Part shown: in pieces, positions 28,643 to 36,776 of the stretch
How positions within the stretch are numbered: the stretch's first letter is position 1
How the letters are laid out: every line of letters begins with the position of its first letter
NCBI GenBank assembly: GCA_024280945.1
Contig: JAMXLO010000113.1
Location: forward strand, 1 to 64,000
Source of the DNA: Acetobacteraceae bacterium
GTDB taxonomy: Bacteria > Pseudomonadota > Alphaproteobacteria > Acetobacterales > Acetobacteraceae
Direction of reading: 5' to 3'
DNA length: 64,000 bases
Position numbers and translations under genes: made by a program
The notes under the pieces: generated by a model
The model's database searches: none
What the model saw: only the letters and a program-made list of their open reading frames with translations
What the model was told of the DNA's origin: nothing

Positions 28643-29319
28643 CACGCCGGCACCTCGCCGCGCAGTGCGGCGATTGCCGCTGAGTAGTCCCGCGCGCCGA
28701 ACACAGCCGTTCCGGCAACCAGCGTATCCGCGCCCGCCGCGATCGCGTCTGGCGCCGTCGTCGGCGAAATACCGCCATCGACGGACAGCGCGATCGCACG
28801 CCCTGATGCGTCTATCATCTGACGCAAGGTCGCGATCTTGGGCAATTGCGACGGAAGGAATGCCTGCCCGCCGAATCCAGGATTCACCGTCATCACCAGG
28901 ATGATGTCGATGAGATCGAGTACCCATGCAATGGCGTCGACGGGTGTCGCCGGATTCAAAACGACCCCGGCGTGTTTCCCATGGCTGCGAATAAGCTGAA
29001 GCGTCCGGTGCAGATGCGGGCCGGCTTCCGGATGCACCAGGATGTGGTCCGCCCCGGCATCGGCGAACGCCGAGACGAACGGTTCAACCGGCTCGATCAT
29101 CAGGTGCACGTCGAACGGCAAGCGGCAGTGTGGGCGCAGGCTTTGCAGGATCGGTGGGCCGAAACTGATGTTCGGCACGAAATGCCCGTCCATGATGTCG
29201 AGATGCAGCCAGTCCGCTCCAGCGACTTCGATCGCCGCAACTTCCTCGCGCAGACGCGTGAAATCCGCAGCCAGCAGGCTCGGCGCAACAGTGACTCGCC
29301 CAGGTCCTGATTGAGGCAT
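28642..29319 (-). CDS. rpe: Ribulose-phosphate 3-epimerase
   Basis: 225-residue TIM-barrel epimerase that interconverts ribulose 5-phosphate and xylulose 5-phosphate in the pentose phosphate pathway. All signature blocks are visible: APSLLAADF, WLHLDIMDGHFVPNISFGP (metal His and Asp), DVHLMIEPVEPFV, MTVNPGFGGQAFLP and SVDGGISPTTAPD. The start is the ATG at 29319, just before the conserved VTVAPSLL; an upstream frame to 29421 overlaps rsmB and is not conserved in style. It lies 44 bases after rsmB and is coupled to the heparinase-like gene. Confidence 0.96.
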   Translation of the reverse strand: MPQSGPGRVTVAPSLLAADFTRLREEVAAIEVAGADWLHLDIMDGHFVPNISFGPPILQSLRPHCRLPFDVHLMIEPVEPFVSAFADAGADHILVHPEAGPHLHRTLQLIRSHGKHAGVVLNPATPVDAIAWVLDLIDIILVMTVNPGFGGQAFLPSQLPKIATLRQMIDASGRAIALSVDGGISPTTAPDAIAAGADTLVAGTAVFGARDYSAAIAALRGEVPA

Positions 29320-29363
29320 GACCGCTTGTACACAGGCGCGTTCGCTGAAGACAAGCAGTGCGC

Positions 29364-30602
29364 TCAGTTCTTCACCAGTCGCGCAATGAAGAAGCCATCC
29401 ATCCCACCGCGGTCCCCCCACATACTCGGCAAGGTGCGCAGGAACCCGTCCGGCGTCAGCGCTTCCGGCAAGTCGGTAATTTCCGCCGCGTTGAACGGGT
29501 CATGGCGCAGATCGCCGGCAGAGACGGCGAATTGAACGCGAGGTGCACCTTCCTCCGGTTGCAGCGAGCACACCGAATAAATCAACCGGCCACCGCGACG
29601 AAGCATTGCCGCCGCCGCGTGCAACAGGCGGTCCTGTGCTTCGGTCAGCGCACGCACGTCACGTGGGCGCTTGAGATGCGGCACGTCGGGGTGGCGACGA
29701 ATCGTGCCGGTGGCACTGCAAGGTGCATCAAGCAGAACCGCGTCGAACAGGCGGCCGGGTGACCATGAAGCTGCATCGGTCTGAACGATCTCAGCCTGCA
29801 GCTGCCAGTGCTGCAGGTTCTGCCGCAGCCGCCCGAGTCGGAGGGGATCGCGTTCGACTGCGACGACTGAAGCGCCTTGCGCAGCCATCTGCGCGGTCTT
29901 GCCGCCAGGTGCGGCACACAGGTCAGCGACACTTTCGCCGCGACGTACAGCGAGCAGTCGCGCGGGCAACGCGGCCGCGGCATCCTGCACCCAGAACTCA
30001 CCGCTTTCGAAGCCGGAGATCTCGGTGACGCGTGTTCCCGCGGCGAACCGTATCGAACCCGTGGGCAGCAATTGGCCGCCAGAAGGAGCTGCCTCGCCTT
30101 TCAGAGTGAGGTCAAGCGGTGCCTCATGCTGATGCGAAATCGCGATATCGCGCGCCTTGTCACCCCACGACGCCCAAAGCCAGGCCGGCGTGTCGAGACG
30201 CGGTGCATCCAGGTCCGCCAGGAGCGCACTGCCTGCCTGGGCGACCCGCCGCAGCACGGCATTGACCAGACCGGCAAACGGCACGAGTCCGCGGGCGCGC
30301 GCCAACGCAACCGCAGTCGCCACCGCGGCATGATCCGGCGTTCCCAGAAACAGCAGACCGGCGGCACCGATGCGCAGCACCTGACGCACCGGGTCTGGTG
30401 GCGCCTTGCGGAGAAATGGCTCAAGGGCGGCGTCGAGCGTCCCAGTCCGGCGCAGCACAGCGGCGGCCAGCCGGTGCGCTGCTGCGCGGTCGCGCAGGTC
30501 CGATGGAGACAGTGCGTCCAAGGCCTCATCGAGTGGACGGTGCCGGTCGAACACCGCCGTCAGAAGGTCATAGGCTCCCTCGCGCGTCGGATCGGCCATC
30601 AC
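29364..30602 (-). CDS. rsmB: 16S rRNA (cytosine-C5)-methyltransferase RsmB
   Basis: 412-residue RsmB-type methyltransferase that methylates C967 of 16S rRNA. The N-terminal NusB-like RNA-binding domain (1-135) is followed by the SAM domain with LCAAPGGKTAQMA, the catalytic motif DAPCSATGTIRRHPD and the second Cys in YSVCSLQPEEG. Length matches the family. It overlaps the upstream metallophosphoesterase gene by ATGA and is followed by rpe. Either of two adjacent Met codons could be the start. Confidence 0.94.
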   Translation of the reverse strand: MMADPTREGAYDLLTAVFDRHRPLDEALDALSPSDLRDRAAAHRLAAAVLRRTGTLDAALEPFLRKAPPDPVRQVLRIGAAGLLFLGTPDHAAVATAVALARARGLVPFAGLVNAVLRRVAQAGSALLADLDAPRLDTPAWLWASWGDKARDIAISHQHEAPLDLTLKGEAAPSGGQLLPTGSIRFAAGTRVTEISGFESGEFWVQDAAAALPARLLAVRRGESVADLCAAPGGKTAQMAAQGASVVAVERDPLRLGRLRQNLQHWQLQAEIVQTDAASWSPGRLFDAVLLDAPCSATGTIRRHPDVPHLKRPRDVRALTEAQDRLLHAAAAMLRRGGRLIYSVCSLQPEEGAPRVQFAVSAGDLRHDPFNAAEITDLPEALTPDGFLRTLPSMWGDRGGMDGFFIARLVKN

Positions 30603-31843
30603 TGCCTGGCAGAACGGCAGTTCACGCCGCGCCCGTACAGCCAGCAGCGCGCCAGCGCCTGGTCCGTGATCCCGTAAACTGTCCCGGTCCAGCCTAGGTT
30701 GGCGCGCTGAAGGACGAAATAGCCATAGTCAGGGAGTGCCAGCACACGGCGGATCTTCAGCCCGTCTATGGGAACGCCTGGCCTGGCCAGCTGCGAAATA
30801 GCATCATTGGCATCACCCCCTTCGCCTACCACCAACTGAGCCGGACGCCCCGGGCCGAAATCGTAGCTGGTGAAGTCGTGCACGTGACCGGACATCACCA
30901 TGTCCAGATTCGCCGGCACAAGCCCCCGGATCGCCGCCTGCTCGGTCGCGTTCAGTGTATCCCCTGGCTTCACGCCTGGACCCTGCGCCAGCGCCCACAC
31001 CGGACGGTGCGTCAGAAGCCACGCATGCCGAGGCACGTTCGCCAGCAGCGCTTGGAACTGCCCCCGATACACCGCGACCTTGGCTGCATCGACGGACGTA
31101 TCGTGCGCGTCGGAGCTGTCAAAAATCAGCAGATGGAGCGGGGGAAGGTTCAGCGCGTAGGGCGGCGTCGTATCGACACACTGGTCCGCGTGGGGATGCG
31201 GGTCGAGCAAGCGGAACCAGCCATGCCCTCCACGGTTGCACAGCTCGTGATTCCCGCGCACCAAGACCCAGGGAGCAGCGGCCAGCAACGGCGCGGCGGG
31301 ATCGAAGAAGTCCTTCTGCCAGACAGCCCAGTTGTCGCCATGCGGGCTGCCCGCGCAGCCTGGCCGCGACTGGGGACAGGGCGTCTCCCGGTAGTGGTAG
31401 TCGCCAACATGGATGACGAGGTCCGGATGGCGAGCGGCGGCCAGTCGCGCCACCTGCGCAAATGGCCACTTGACCGGGTCGTTACAGTCCTGGACGAACT
31501 CGCCCTTGAGCCGGCAGCCGGTGTCACCGACCACGACGATGCGCTTGATGTCCGCCGGCAATGTGGGGACTGACAGGCCGTCCACCGTGATCCGGCGCGC
31601 AGCAATGGAGGTGTGGGCGATGCAAACCTGTAGCGGGTAATTCGCGTCAACGCCGCCTGGGCTGATAGCGGCCAATGTAGTCCCATCGACCTTGACTTCG
31701 GGGCACGGCATCCCCGGAGCGACGACTGCCCGCACATCGAGCCCGCCATCGCTGGCCAGTTCGACCCATGGTGCGGGCAGGTCAGCGGCATGCGCCGATA
31801 TCGACAGCAGCCCCGCAATGAGGCAGCCGAGGAAACGCACCAT
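30599..31843 (-). CDS. Exported calcineurin-like metallophosphoesterase
   Basis: 414-residue periplasmic phosphoesterase. A signal peptide (1-19, ending SAHA) is followed by a short beta domain and a metallophosphoesterase domain with the binuclear metal motifs VVGDTGCR, HVGDYHYRE, VRGNHELC and SGHVHDF. The N-terminal beta region before the catalytic domain resembles purple acid phosphatase organisation. It starts directly after the stop of an LLM oxidoreductase gene and overlaps rsmB by ATGA. The substrate could be phosphate monoesters or diesters. Confidence 0.9.
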   Translation of the reverse strand: MVRFLGCLIAGLLSISAHAADLPAPWVELASDGGLDVRAVVAPGMPCPEVKVDGTTLAAISPGGVDANYPLQVCIAHTSIAARRITVDGLSVPTLPADIKRIVVVGDTGCRLKGEFVQDCNDPVKWPFAQVARLAAARHPDLVIHVGDYHYRETPCPQSRPGCAGSPHGDNWAVWQKDFFDPAAPLLAAAPWVLVRGNHELCNRGGHGWFRLLDPHPHADQCVDTTPPYALNLPPLHLLIFDSSDAHDTSVDAAKVAVYRGQFQALLANVPRHAWLLTHRPVWALAQGPGVKPGDTLNATEQAAIRGLVPANLDMVMSGHVHDFTSYDFGPGRPAQLVVGEGGDANDAISQLARPGVPIDGLKIRRVLALPDYGYFVLQRANLGWTGTVYGITDQALARCWLYGRGVNCRSARQ

Positions 31844-33079
31844 TCAGTCGGCGCCCTGTGCCGCTCTCTCCTTCTCTGCCATGCGTTGCTTCAGTTGCTC
31901 CGGCGTGAGGCGGACGATGTCCTCGTTCTGGTGCGCATAGAGGTCGTACCGATCAGTCTCCAGTTCTTCCAGCACGATGCGGCCGGCCAGCACGTCGGCC
32001 TTCCAGGCCTCTTGCGCGGGCTGGCGCGCGTGGAATTCGGGCATCACCTCGCGAGCAAATAGCTCCAGGCTGTCGCAGATCGCCTGGTGCGTCGTGCGGC
32101 CGGCCTGATTGAGCAGGATGACCTGATCGACATGCGCCTCCTCGAACTGGCGCAGCCGCTTGCGAATGGTGTCGGGCGAGCCGATCAGGCCATTGCGCAG
32201 CGCCTGCTTCGCCTTATCGGTCTGCCGCCAGTCCTGATACTCGCGCCAGAGGTTGCCCGTCCCAGGCGCGTCGATGCCTTTTCGCCCATAGTAGCTCAGT
32301 GCGAAGATGAAGAATGTCCAGCCCGACGCCGCTGCGATCGCTTCTTCGTCGGTGGGCGCGCACATGAAGCCGTTCACGATGGCGATGTTGGGATTGGTGG
32401 CGTAGTCCGTCAGACGCTGCGGACGATGCAGCAGATTGTTGTAGTAGCGATGCACCCAGGCGCGCGCGGCCTCCGGCGAGACGAAGCTAAAGCCCAGCGC
32501 ACCCATACCCCACCGCCCAGCGTCGCCGATCGTGCGGATGTTGGAGCACGCGACCCAGAGCGGGGGATGCGGTTTCTGCAGGGGCTTGGGGATCACGTTG
32601 CGCGCAGGGAAGTCGTAGTACTGGCCATGAAATTCCCAGTTGTCCCGGGTGAACATCGGGATGATGGCACGCACCGCCTCTTCCCAGCGGTCGCGCTTAT
32701 CGCGCACGCGAACGCCGAACGGGTGCAGTTCGGCCGGGCCTGCGGCCTCGCCCATGCCGAGATCGACCCGGCCGCCTGACAGCAGGTCGAGCGTGGCGAC
32801 CTTCTCCGCCACCCGCTGCGGTTGGTTGGTGGTGAGTTGGATCACGCCGTGTCCAAGCCGGATGTTCCTGGTGCGCTGGCTTGCCGCGCCGAGGAACACC
32901 TCTGGCGCGGAGGAGTGCGAGTATTCCTCGAGGAAGTGGTGCTCGACGACCCAGGCGTAATCGTAGCCGAGTTGGTCGGCGAACTGGAACTGGTCGAGCG
33001 ACTGTTGCAACAGGTCGTATTCGCTGGTGGCCCCCCAGGGACGCGGCAACTGATGTTCGCAGAACACGCCGAATTTCAT
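31844..33079 (-). CDS. LLM class flavin-dependent oxidoreductase
   Basis: 411-residue bacterial luciferase-like monooxygenase. The N-terminus MKFGVFCEHQLPRPW, the AWVVEHHF segment, the central RLGHGVIQLTTNQPQRVAEK, LDLLSGGRVDLGMGEA and KPHPPLWVACSN are family marks. It differs in detail from the LLM protein at 2200-3375, so the two are not recent duplicates. It has a 60-residue C-terminal extension rich in Glu and Lys. It is the first gene of the run ending at rpe/heparinase and has a 368-base upstream gap. Confidence 0.92.
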   Translation of the reverse strand: MKFGVFCEHQLPRPWGATSEYDLLQQSLDQFQFADQLGYDYAWVVEHHFLEEYSHSSAPEVFLGAASQRTRNIRLGHGVIQLTTNQPQRVAEKVATLDLLSGGRVDLGMGEAAGPAELHPFGVRVRDKRDRWEEAVRAIIPMFTRDNWEFHGQYYDFPARNVIPKPLQKPHPPLWVACSNIRTIGDAGRWGMGALGFSFVSPEAARAWVHRYYNNLLHRPQRLTDYATNPNIAIVNGFMCAPTDEEAIAAASGWTFFIFALSYYGRKGIDAPGTGNLWREYQDWRQTDKAKQALRNGLIGSPDTIRKRLRQFEEAHVDQVILLNQAGRTTHQAICDSLELFAREVMPEFHARQPAQEAWKADVLAGRIVLEELETDRYDLYAHQNEDIVRLTPEQLKQRMAEKERAAQGAD

Positions 33080-33447
33080 TGTCGCTCTCCTCCAAACCCC
33101 GACGCAACTCCCGTTGGTTGGCCGCAGCCTCGATCAGTCCCTTATCATAGCGGAAGAAATCGAGGCGGACAGGCGAGCCCCCGGGAAGCCGTGTACGGAG
33201 ACCAAGGTCAAGCGGAACTCCGGATCGTCACGCGCCGATCGCCTGGCCCAGTGTGCGCCCTGCCTTCATGCTGACCCAGTCCGACAGCCACAAGAGCTAG
33301 CCACTTGCCCTGGCACCGGAAGCTGAACCGCCGGCGACCATCACCCGACTTCACTTCACGAGTGCGAGCGAGCGGCAGGCGTCACACGGTTCTCATTTGG
33401 GTCGACTCGGTGCCATCGCTAAGCTTTCCGGACAGGGAGTCCAGAAC
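33080..33447. other. 368-base gap, no gene recognised
   Basis: Upstream region of the LLM gene (minus) and of the small plus-strand protein. Short frames exist on both strands but none has a ribosome-binding site or a protein-like composition. A promoter for the minus-strand operon is expected here. No clear sigma-70 box was picked. Confidence 0.5.
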
Positions 33448-33636
33448 ATGGCTGAGTCACCGGACTACGAGGCGCGCGCCTCACAGGCTGACGGATTTGC
33501 AGAGGTCGCTCATTCCGCAGCAGCCGCTCAGGAATGGCGTCAGATCGCGGCGGAGTATCGGTTGCTCGCAGAACATGTGGCTGTCGAAGTCGCTGACCAG
33601 ACGCGCGAAGAACAGTATATCGGTTTTTCGGCCTGA
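33448..33636 (+). CDS. Small helical protein of unknown function (62 aa)
   Basis: 62-residue hydrophilic, mostly helical protein (AHSAAAAQEWRQIAAEYRLL in its centre). The ATG at 33448 follows GGGAG at a good distance; the open frame starts at 33397 but has no such site. The composition and the pattern W/R-x-x-A-x-x-Y-R-x-L-A-E resemble the many short orphan proteins of alphaproteobacteria that occur singly. Two similar-looking small proteins occur at 40561-40725 and 61820-62011. No function can be inferred. Confidence 0.6.
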   Translation: MAESPDYEARASQADGFAEVAHSAAAAQEWRQIAAEYRLLAEHVAVEVADQTREEQYIGFSA

Positions 33637-34045
33637 TGGATCGATCGGAAGAGTCGCAGTAGCCCTAGCTTCCGCCGTACACGAGCACGCTCTGTCACCG
33701 AGGAGCTGTGCACCTCTCACTGGCACAGCCATCCGGACCGATATCGTAATTCACGCGGGTCATGAACGCATCCTCATCTCCGTCGGCGGCTGCCAATCTG
33801 GTTCGGTCCGATGAGCTGCTCCGGCGCGACATAGAGCGAGTTTGCCACAACCTGAGCCCGCCTGCGGATAGCCTGTACGTCGACGCTGCCGAAACGGACA
33901 GCCGTGCCGTCGGTCGGTCCGGGATCCGAGCCGAAGCCGACGATACGCGCACCGGTCGCATCCGTTTTCGGGCATTCGGTCGGTCGCAAAATAGACGGTA
34001 TATGTGCCTGGCAAGTCTTGCTGCCTGCAGATGGGTGATAATTCG
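33637..34045. other. 409-base gap with a possible decayed minus-strand frame
   Basis: No intact gene. On the minus strand two frames read GTYTVYFATDR and then GARIVGFGSDPGPTDG, followed by AIRRRAQVVANSLY. That order vaguely recalls the end of an OmpA-type peptidoglycan-binding domain and could be a frameshifted remnant. The evidence is too weak for a pseudogene call. Confidence 0.3.
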
Positions 34046-34450
34046 CTACGGCTTGCCAAGAGACATGATGTAGGCAGTCGCCTGCCAGATCGGGTCGTCA
34101 GTCAGGACGCCACGCCAGGATGGCATGCGCAGTGCGCCTTTCGCACGTCCCTCTGCAATAGTTTCGAAGATGTAGGCCGGCTCCAAGTCGCTGCGGCTGG
34201 CCAACTTGATGGCACCACCGCCGCCCTGTCCATGGCAGTACGCGCATTGCGTCTCCTGAAACAACTGGCTGCCGGCAGAAATCATGCCGGGGTCCTTCAG
34301 GTTCGGGATATCGTCGGCGTGAGCCGGTGCAAGCATGCATGCCAACAGCACCCGCAAACTCAGGAGGCCCTTCTTCGGAAGCCGCAGAAACGCCGACGTC
34401 CGGCTCGACTGCGCGCCGACCAAACGTTCTTCAGTCAAGCGTGAATGCAA
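34046..34450 (-). CDS. Small c-type cytochrome
   Basis: 134-residue exported cytochrome c with one haem site, CAYCHGQGG (Cys-x2-Cys-His), and a distal Met in LRMPSWRG. A hydrophobic signal region (LLSLRVLLACMLAPAHA) ends near residue 45; the first 25 residues before it are long for a signal peptide, so the real start may be further in. It lies directly after, and overlaps, the remnant of a PQQ dehydrogenase gene on the same strand. It was probably that enzyme's electron acceptor and may now be an orphan. Confidence 0.82.
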   Translation of the reverse strand: MHSRLTEERLVGAQSSRTSAFLRLPKKGLLSLRVLLACMLAPAHADDIPNLKDPGMISAGSQLFQETQCAYCHGQGGGGAIKLASRSDLEPAYIFETIAEGRAKGALRMPSWRGVLTDDPIWQATAYIMSLGKP

Positions 34451-34770
34451 TCAACGTCGCGGCAGCCGGCACGTCTGACATTTCTGGAAACAGCGCCGGC
34501 AGCAATGTGGTGGCGAACGAGCCACGGCCGCTTGGGACCCAAGATATACTGCTTACCCTCGACGGCGTAACTGACGATTCCGCTGCGCAGACTCGATCCG
34601 GTATTGAAACTCCACAAGATTTCTCCGCTGTCGCCATCGAAGGCTCTGATGATGCCCAGCGGATCGCCATTGAAGAAGTCTTCCGCCCGTTCTCAGAACG
34701 CTACCCAACAGTGGCAGGTCCAATTTGTACGTCCACTTACGCGCCCCTGTGATCGGACAACCTCGTCATC
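34431..34770 (-). pseudogene. PQQ-dependent alcohol dehydrogenase, decayed C-terminal remnant
   Basis: Three reading frames on the minus strand join into the C-terminus of a quinoprotein dehydrogenase: KWTYKLDLPLLGSVL near 34720, then GDPLGIIRAFDGDSGEILW and SFNTGSSLRSGIVSYAVEGK, then GRGSFATTLLPALFPEM to a stop at 34431. At least two frameshifts separate these blocks, and the N-terminal ~500 residues of the propeller are absent. The blocks are the last propeller blades of the family. The adjacent cytochrome c gene fits the common dehydrogenase-cytochrome pair. The upstream limit is approximate. Confidence 0.85.
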
Positions 34771-34919
34771 AACATGTAGCCGTTTTGACGAGGTCGGTCC
34801 TCAATAACTGGCGCGTCCAACTCGTATCCGGATCATTCTGTGGGCACAAACATGGCGCACAGGATATTCAGTCGCACCGTGGCGGATGTAGGATGCCTGC
34901 CATCAACGGGAGGTAACCT

Positions 34920-35312
34920 ATGTCAAAAATCGAACCTTACGCTGCGCCGGGCATCTATGATCCCCCAATGTATTCGCAGGCCGTCAAGGTGACCGGCACC
35001 GAGACGATCCTCTTCATCGCCGGCCAAGTCGCCTATGGCCCAGAAGGGGCTCCGATGCACGCCGGCGATTTCAAAGCGCAGGCACGCGCTGCATTGCAAT
35101 GCCTCAAGGCACAGGTCGAGGCCGGCGGCGGCACGATGGCCAATATTGTCAAGGTGAACACCTACCTGACCGATATCAGGCATCGCGCTGACTACGGCCC
35201 GATCCGCGAGGAGTTCTTCGGCAAGAAAATGCCGGCGCACACGCTCGTGGCAGTCACTGCGCTTGCCGCACCCGAGTTCCTGATTGAGATCGAGGCCGTT
35301 GCCGTGTTGTAG
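34920..35312 (+). CDS. RidA/YjgF family protein
   Basis: 130-residue Rid-superfamily protein; canonical members hydrolyse reactive enamine/imine intermediates. Fold marks are MYSQAVKV, LFIAGQVAYGPEG, NIVKVNTYLTDIRHRADY and the C-terminal LIEIEAVAVL. The active-site Arg of RidA lies in a PAR motif; here the motif is MPAHTLVAV, so that Arg is His107. This suggests a Rid subgroup without standard imine deaminase activity. The start follows GGGAGGTAACCT. It is monocistronic. Confidence 0.9.
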   Translation: MSKIEPYAAPGIYDPPMYSQAVKVTGTETILFIAGQVAYGPEGAPMHAGDFKAQARAALQCLKAQVEAGGGTMANIVKVNTYLTDIRHRADYGPIREEFFGKKMPAHTLVAVTALAAPEFLIEIEAVAVL

Positions 35313-35687
35313 CTCAGCCGGACGCAATGGCTGCTGCACCTGTTGCGGCGGGGCTGCTGCACCTGTTGCGGCAGCCTAACGGATTTCCGCAAGCACGCGG
35401 AAACGGTCAAGACGGTAATCGCGCACGCGACTGCGGCGAAGTCGCAGCGACTGCTTATACAAAGCGGTCAGCGAGCGATCGCAGTTGGGTGCCTTGATGT
35501 TCAATGGGAACTGGCATCCACCACGTTCCCTCAGCCTTACCGTCGGCAAACCCTTCCGCTTCGACTAACGGCCTGGCGTCCATAGTCCAGGCACGACATC
35601 CCAAAGTCAGCATGAGCGACGACAGCGGCCACCATCCAGCTTGTCCGTTGTTACTCCGCGGCCAACCGTATATCCCAGACCGAAGGG
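35313..35687. other. 375-base gap with a short direct repeat
   Basis: A 21-base unit (GGCTGCTGCACCTGTTGCGG plus one C) occurs twice in tandem at 35329-35349 and 35352-35372. A minus-strand frame ending at 35455 contains GTWWMPVPIEHQGTQLRSL but has no visible start signal or recognised family. Otherwise nothing is seen. Confidence 0.5.
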
Positions 35688-36776
35688 GTGCCGGTGGAGC
35701 GCGACGCAATGCGACTCGGGGTTCTGACGACTGGCCGTGGCCTGCGCGCCATGGTTGGGATCGGCACGGCAATTCTTGTCATTGGCGCGCTTGGCATTGC
35801 ACAGGCGGTGTTTGCACCGCTGGCTTTCGCGCTGTTCATCGTGGCGATCGTCTGGCCGCTGCAGCGCGTCTTGCAAGCAAAACTGCCAAAACTGCTGGCA
35901 CTTGCAGTCTGCATGACCGCAAGCATCGTTGTGATCGCCGGCTTCGCCTGGGTCATCACCTGGGCATTTAGCCGCGTCGGCCGCTATGTCGTGCTGGATG
36001 CGGAGCGGTTCCAGCTGCTCTACAACCAGATGGCCGGCTGGCTCGAGGGACATGGGATTGTCGTCGCCAGCCTGTGGGAGGAGCACTTCAACATCGGCTG
36101 GGCGTTGCGCATCTTCCAGGGGATCGCGGCGATCGTCAACGGCATGCTTAGCTTCATCGTCGTGGTGATGATCTATGTTATGCTTGGGCTGCTGGAGGTG
36201 GATGCCGCGGCCGCACGCCTGCGCGGCATGAACGAAAGCGTATTCGGACGGGTGGCCTTGGCCGGATGCACGGCGACATCTGCGAAGTTCCGCCGCTACC
36301 TGGTGGTGCGCTCGCTGATGAGCGTCATTACGGGCGTGCTGGTCTGGGCCTTTCTCTGGCTGCTCGGCTTGCCGCTTGCCAGCGAATGGGGAGTGATCGC
36401 TTTCGTCCTGAACTACATCCCCTTCATCGGTCCGCTGATCGCGACCGTACTGCCGACGTGCTTTGCCGTGGCGCAGTTCGACGCCTGGCAGAACGCCGTC
36501 GTCATGTTCGCTTGTCTGAACGTGATCCAGTTTCTGGTCGGCAGCTATCTCGAGCCAAGGGTAGCCGGCAACACGCTGTCGATGTCGCCATTCCTGGTGC
36601 TGTTGTCGGTGTTCTTTTGGACCTGGCTGTGGGGCATCGCAGGCGCCCTGATCGGCGTGCCGATCGTCATCGCCGCGCTGACCCTCTGCGAACAGCACGA
36701 AGGGAGCCGGTGGGTGGCCGAATTGTGCGGCGCGCCTTCCAGTGCCGGACGAGGCCGACGGCAGAGCAGCCAATGA
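35688..36776 (+). CDS. AI-2E family transporter (PerM-like)
   Basis: 362-residue polytopic membrane protein of the AI-2E exporter/PerM family. Hydrophobic segments lie near residues 20-55, 65-90, 145-170, 205-270 and 290-335. The family block FVLNYIPFIGPLIATVLP and the C-terminal LWGIAGALIGVPIVIA are clear. Members export autoinducer-2 or act as Na+/H+ antiporters, so the substrate is uncertain. The start is GTG at 35688 or ATG at 35709. It overlaps the following membrane phosphoesterase gene by ATGA. Confidence 0.93.
   Translation: MPVERDAMRLGVLTTGRGLRAMVGIGTAILVIGALGIAQAVFAPLAFALFIVAIVWPLQRVLQAKLPKLLALAVCMTASIVVIAGFAWVITWAFSRVGRYVVLDAERFQLLYNQMAGWLEGHGIVVASLWEEHFNIGWALRIFQGIAAIVNGMLSFIVVVMIYVMLGLLEVDAAAARLRGMNESVFGRVALAGCTATSAKFRRYLVVRSLMSVITGVLVWAFLWLLGLPLASEWGVIAFVLNYIPFIGPLIATVLPTCFAVAQFDAWQNAVVMFACLNVIQFLVGSYLEPRVAGNTLSMSPFLVLLSVFFWTWLWGIAGALIGVPIVIAALTLCEQHEGSRWVAELCGAPSSAGRGRRQSSQ

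Noticed and set aside
33774-34059. Possible OmpA-like remnant on the minus strand
   Set aside because: Only short blocks in two frames resemble the family, with no clear key residues.
35455-35772. Minus-strand frame with GTWWMPVPIEHQG
   Set aside because: No start signal, no family recognised, and it partly overlaps the transporter gene start.
36266-36772. Upstream extension of the membrane phosphoesterase frame
   Set aside because: It lies entirely over the AI-2E transporter in another frame; the ATG at 36773 overlaps the transporter stop in the usual ATGA manner.
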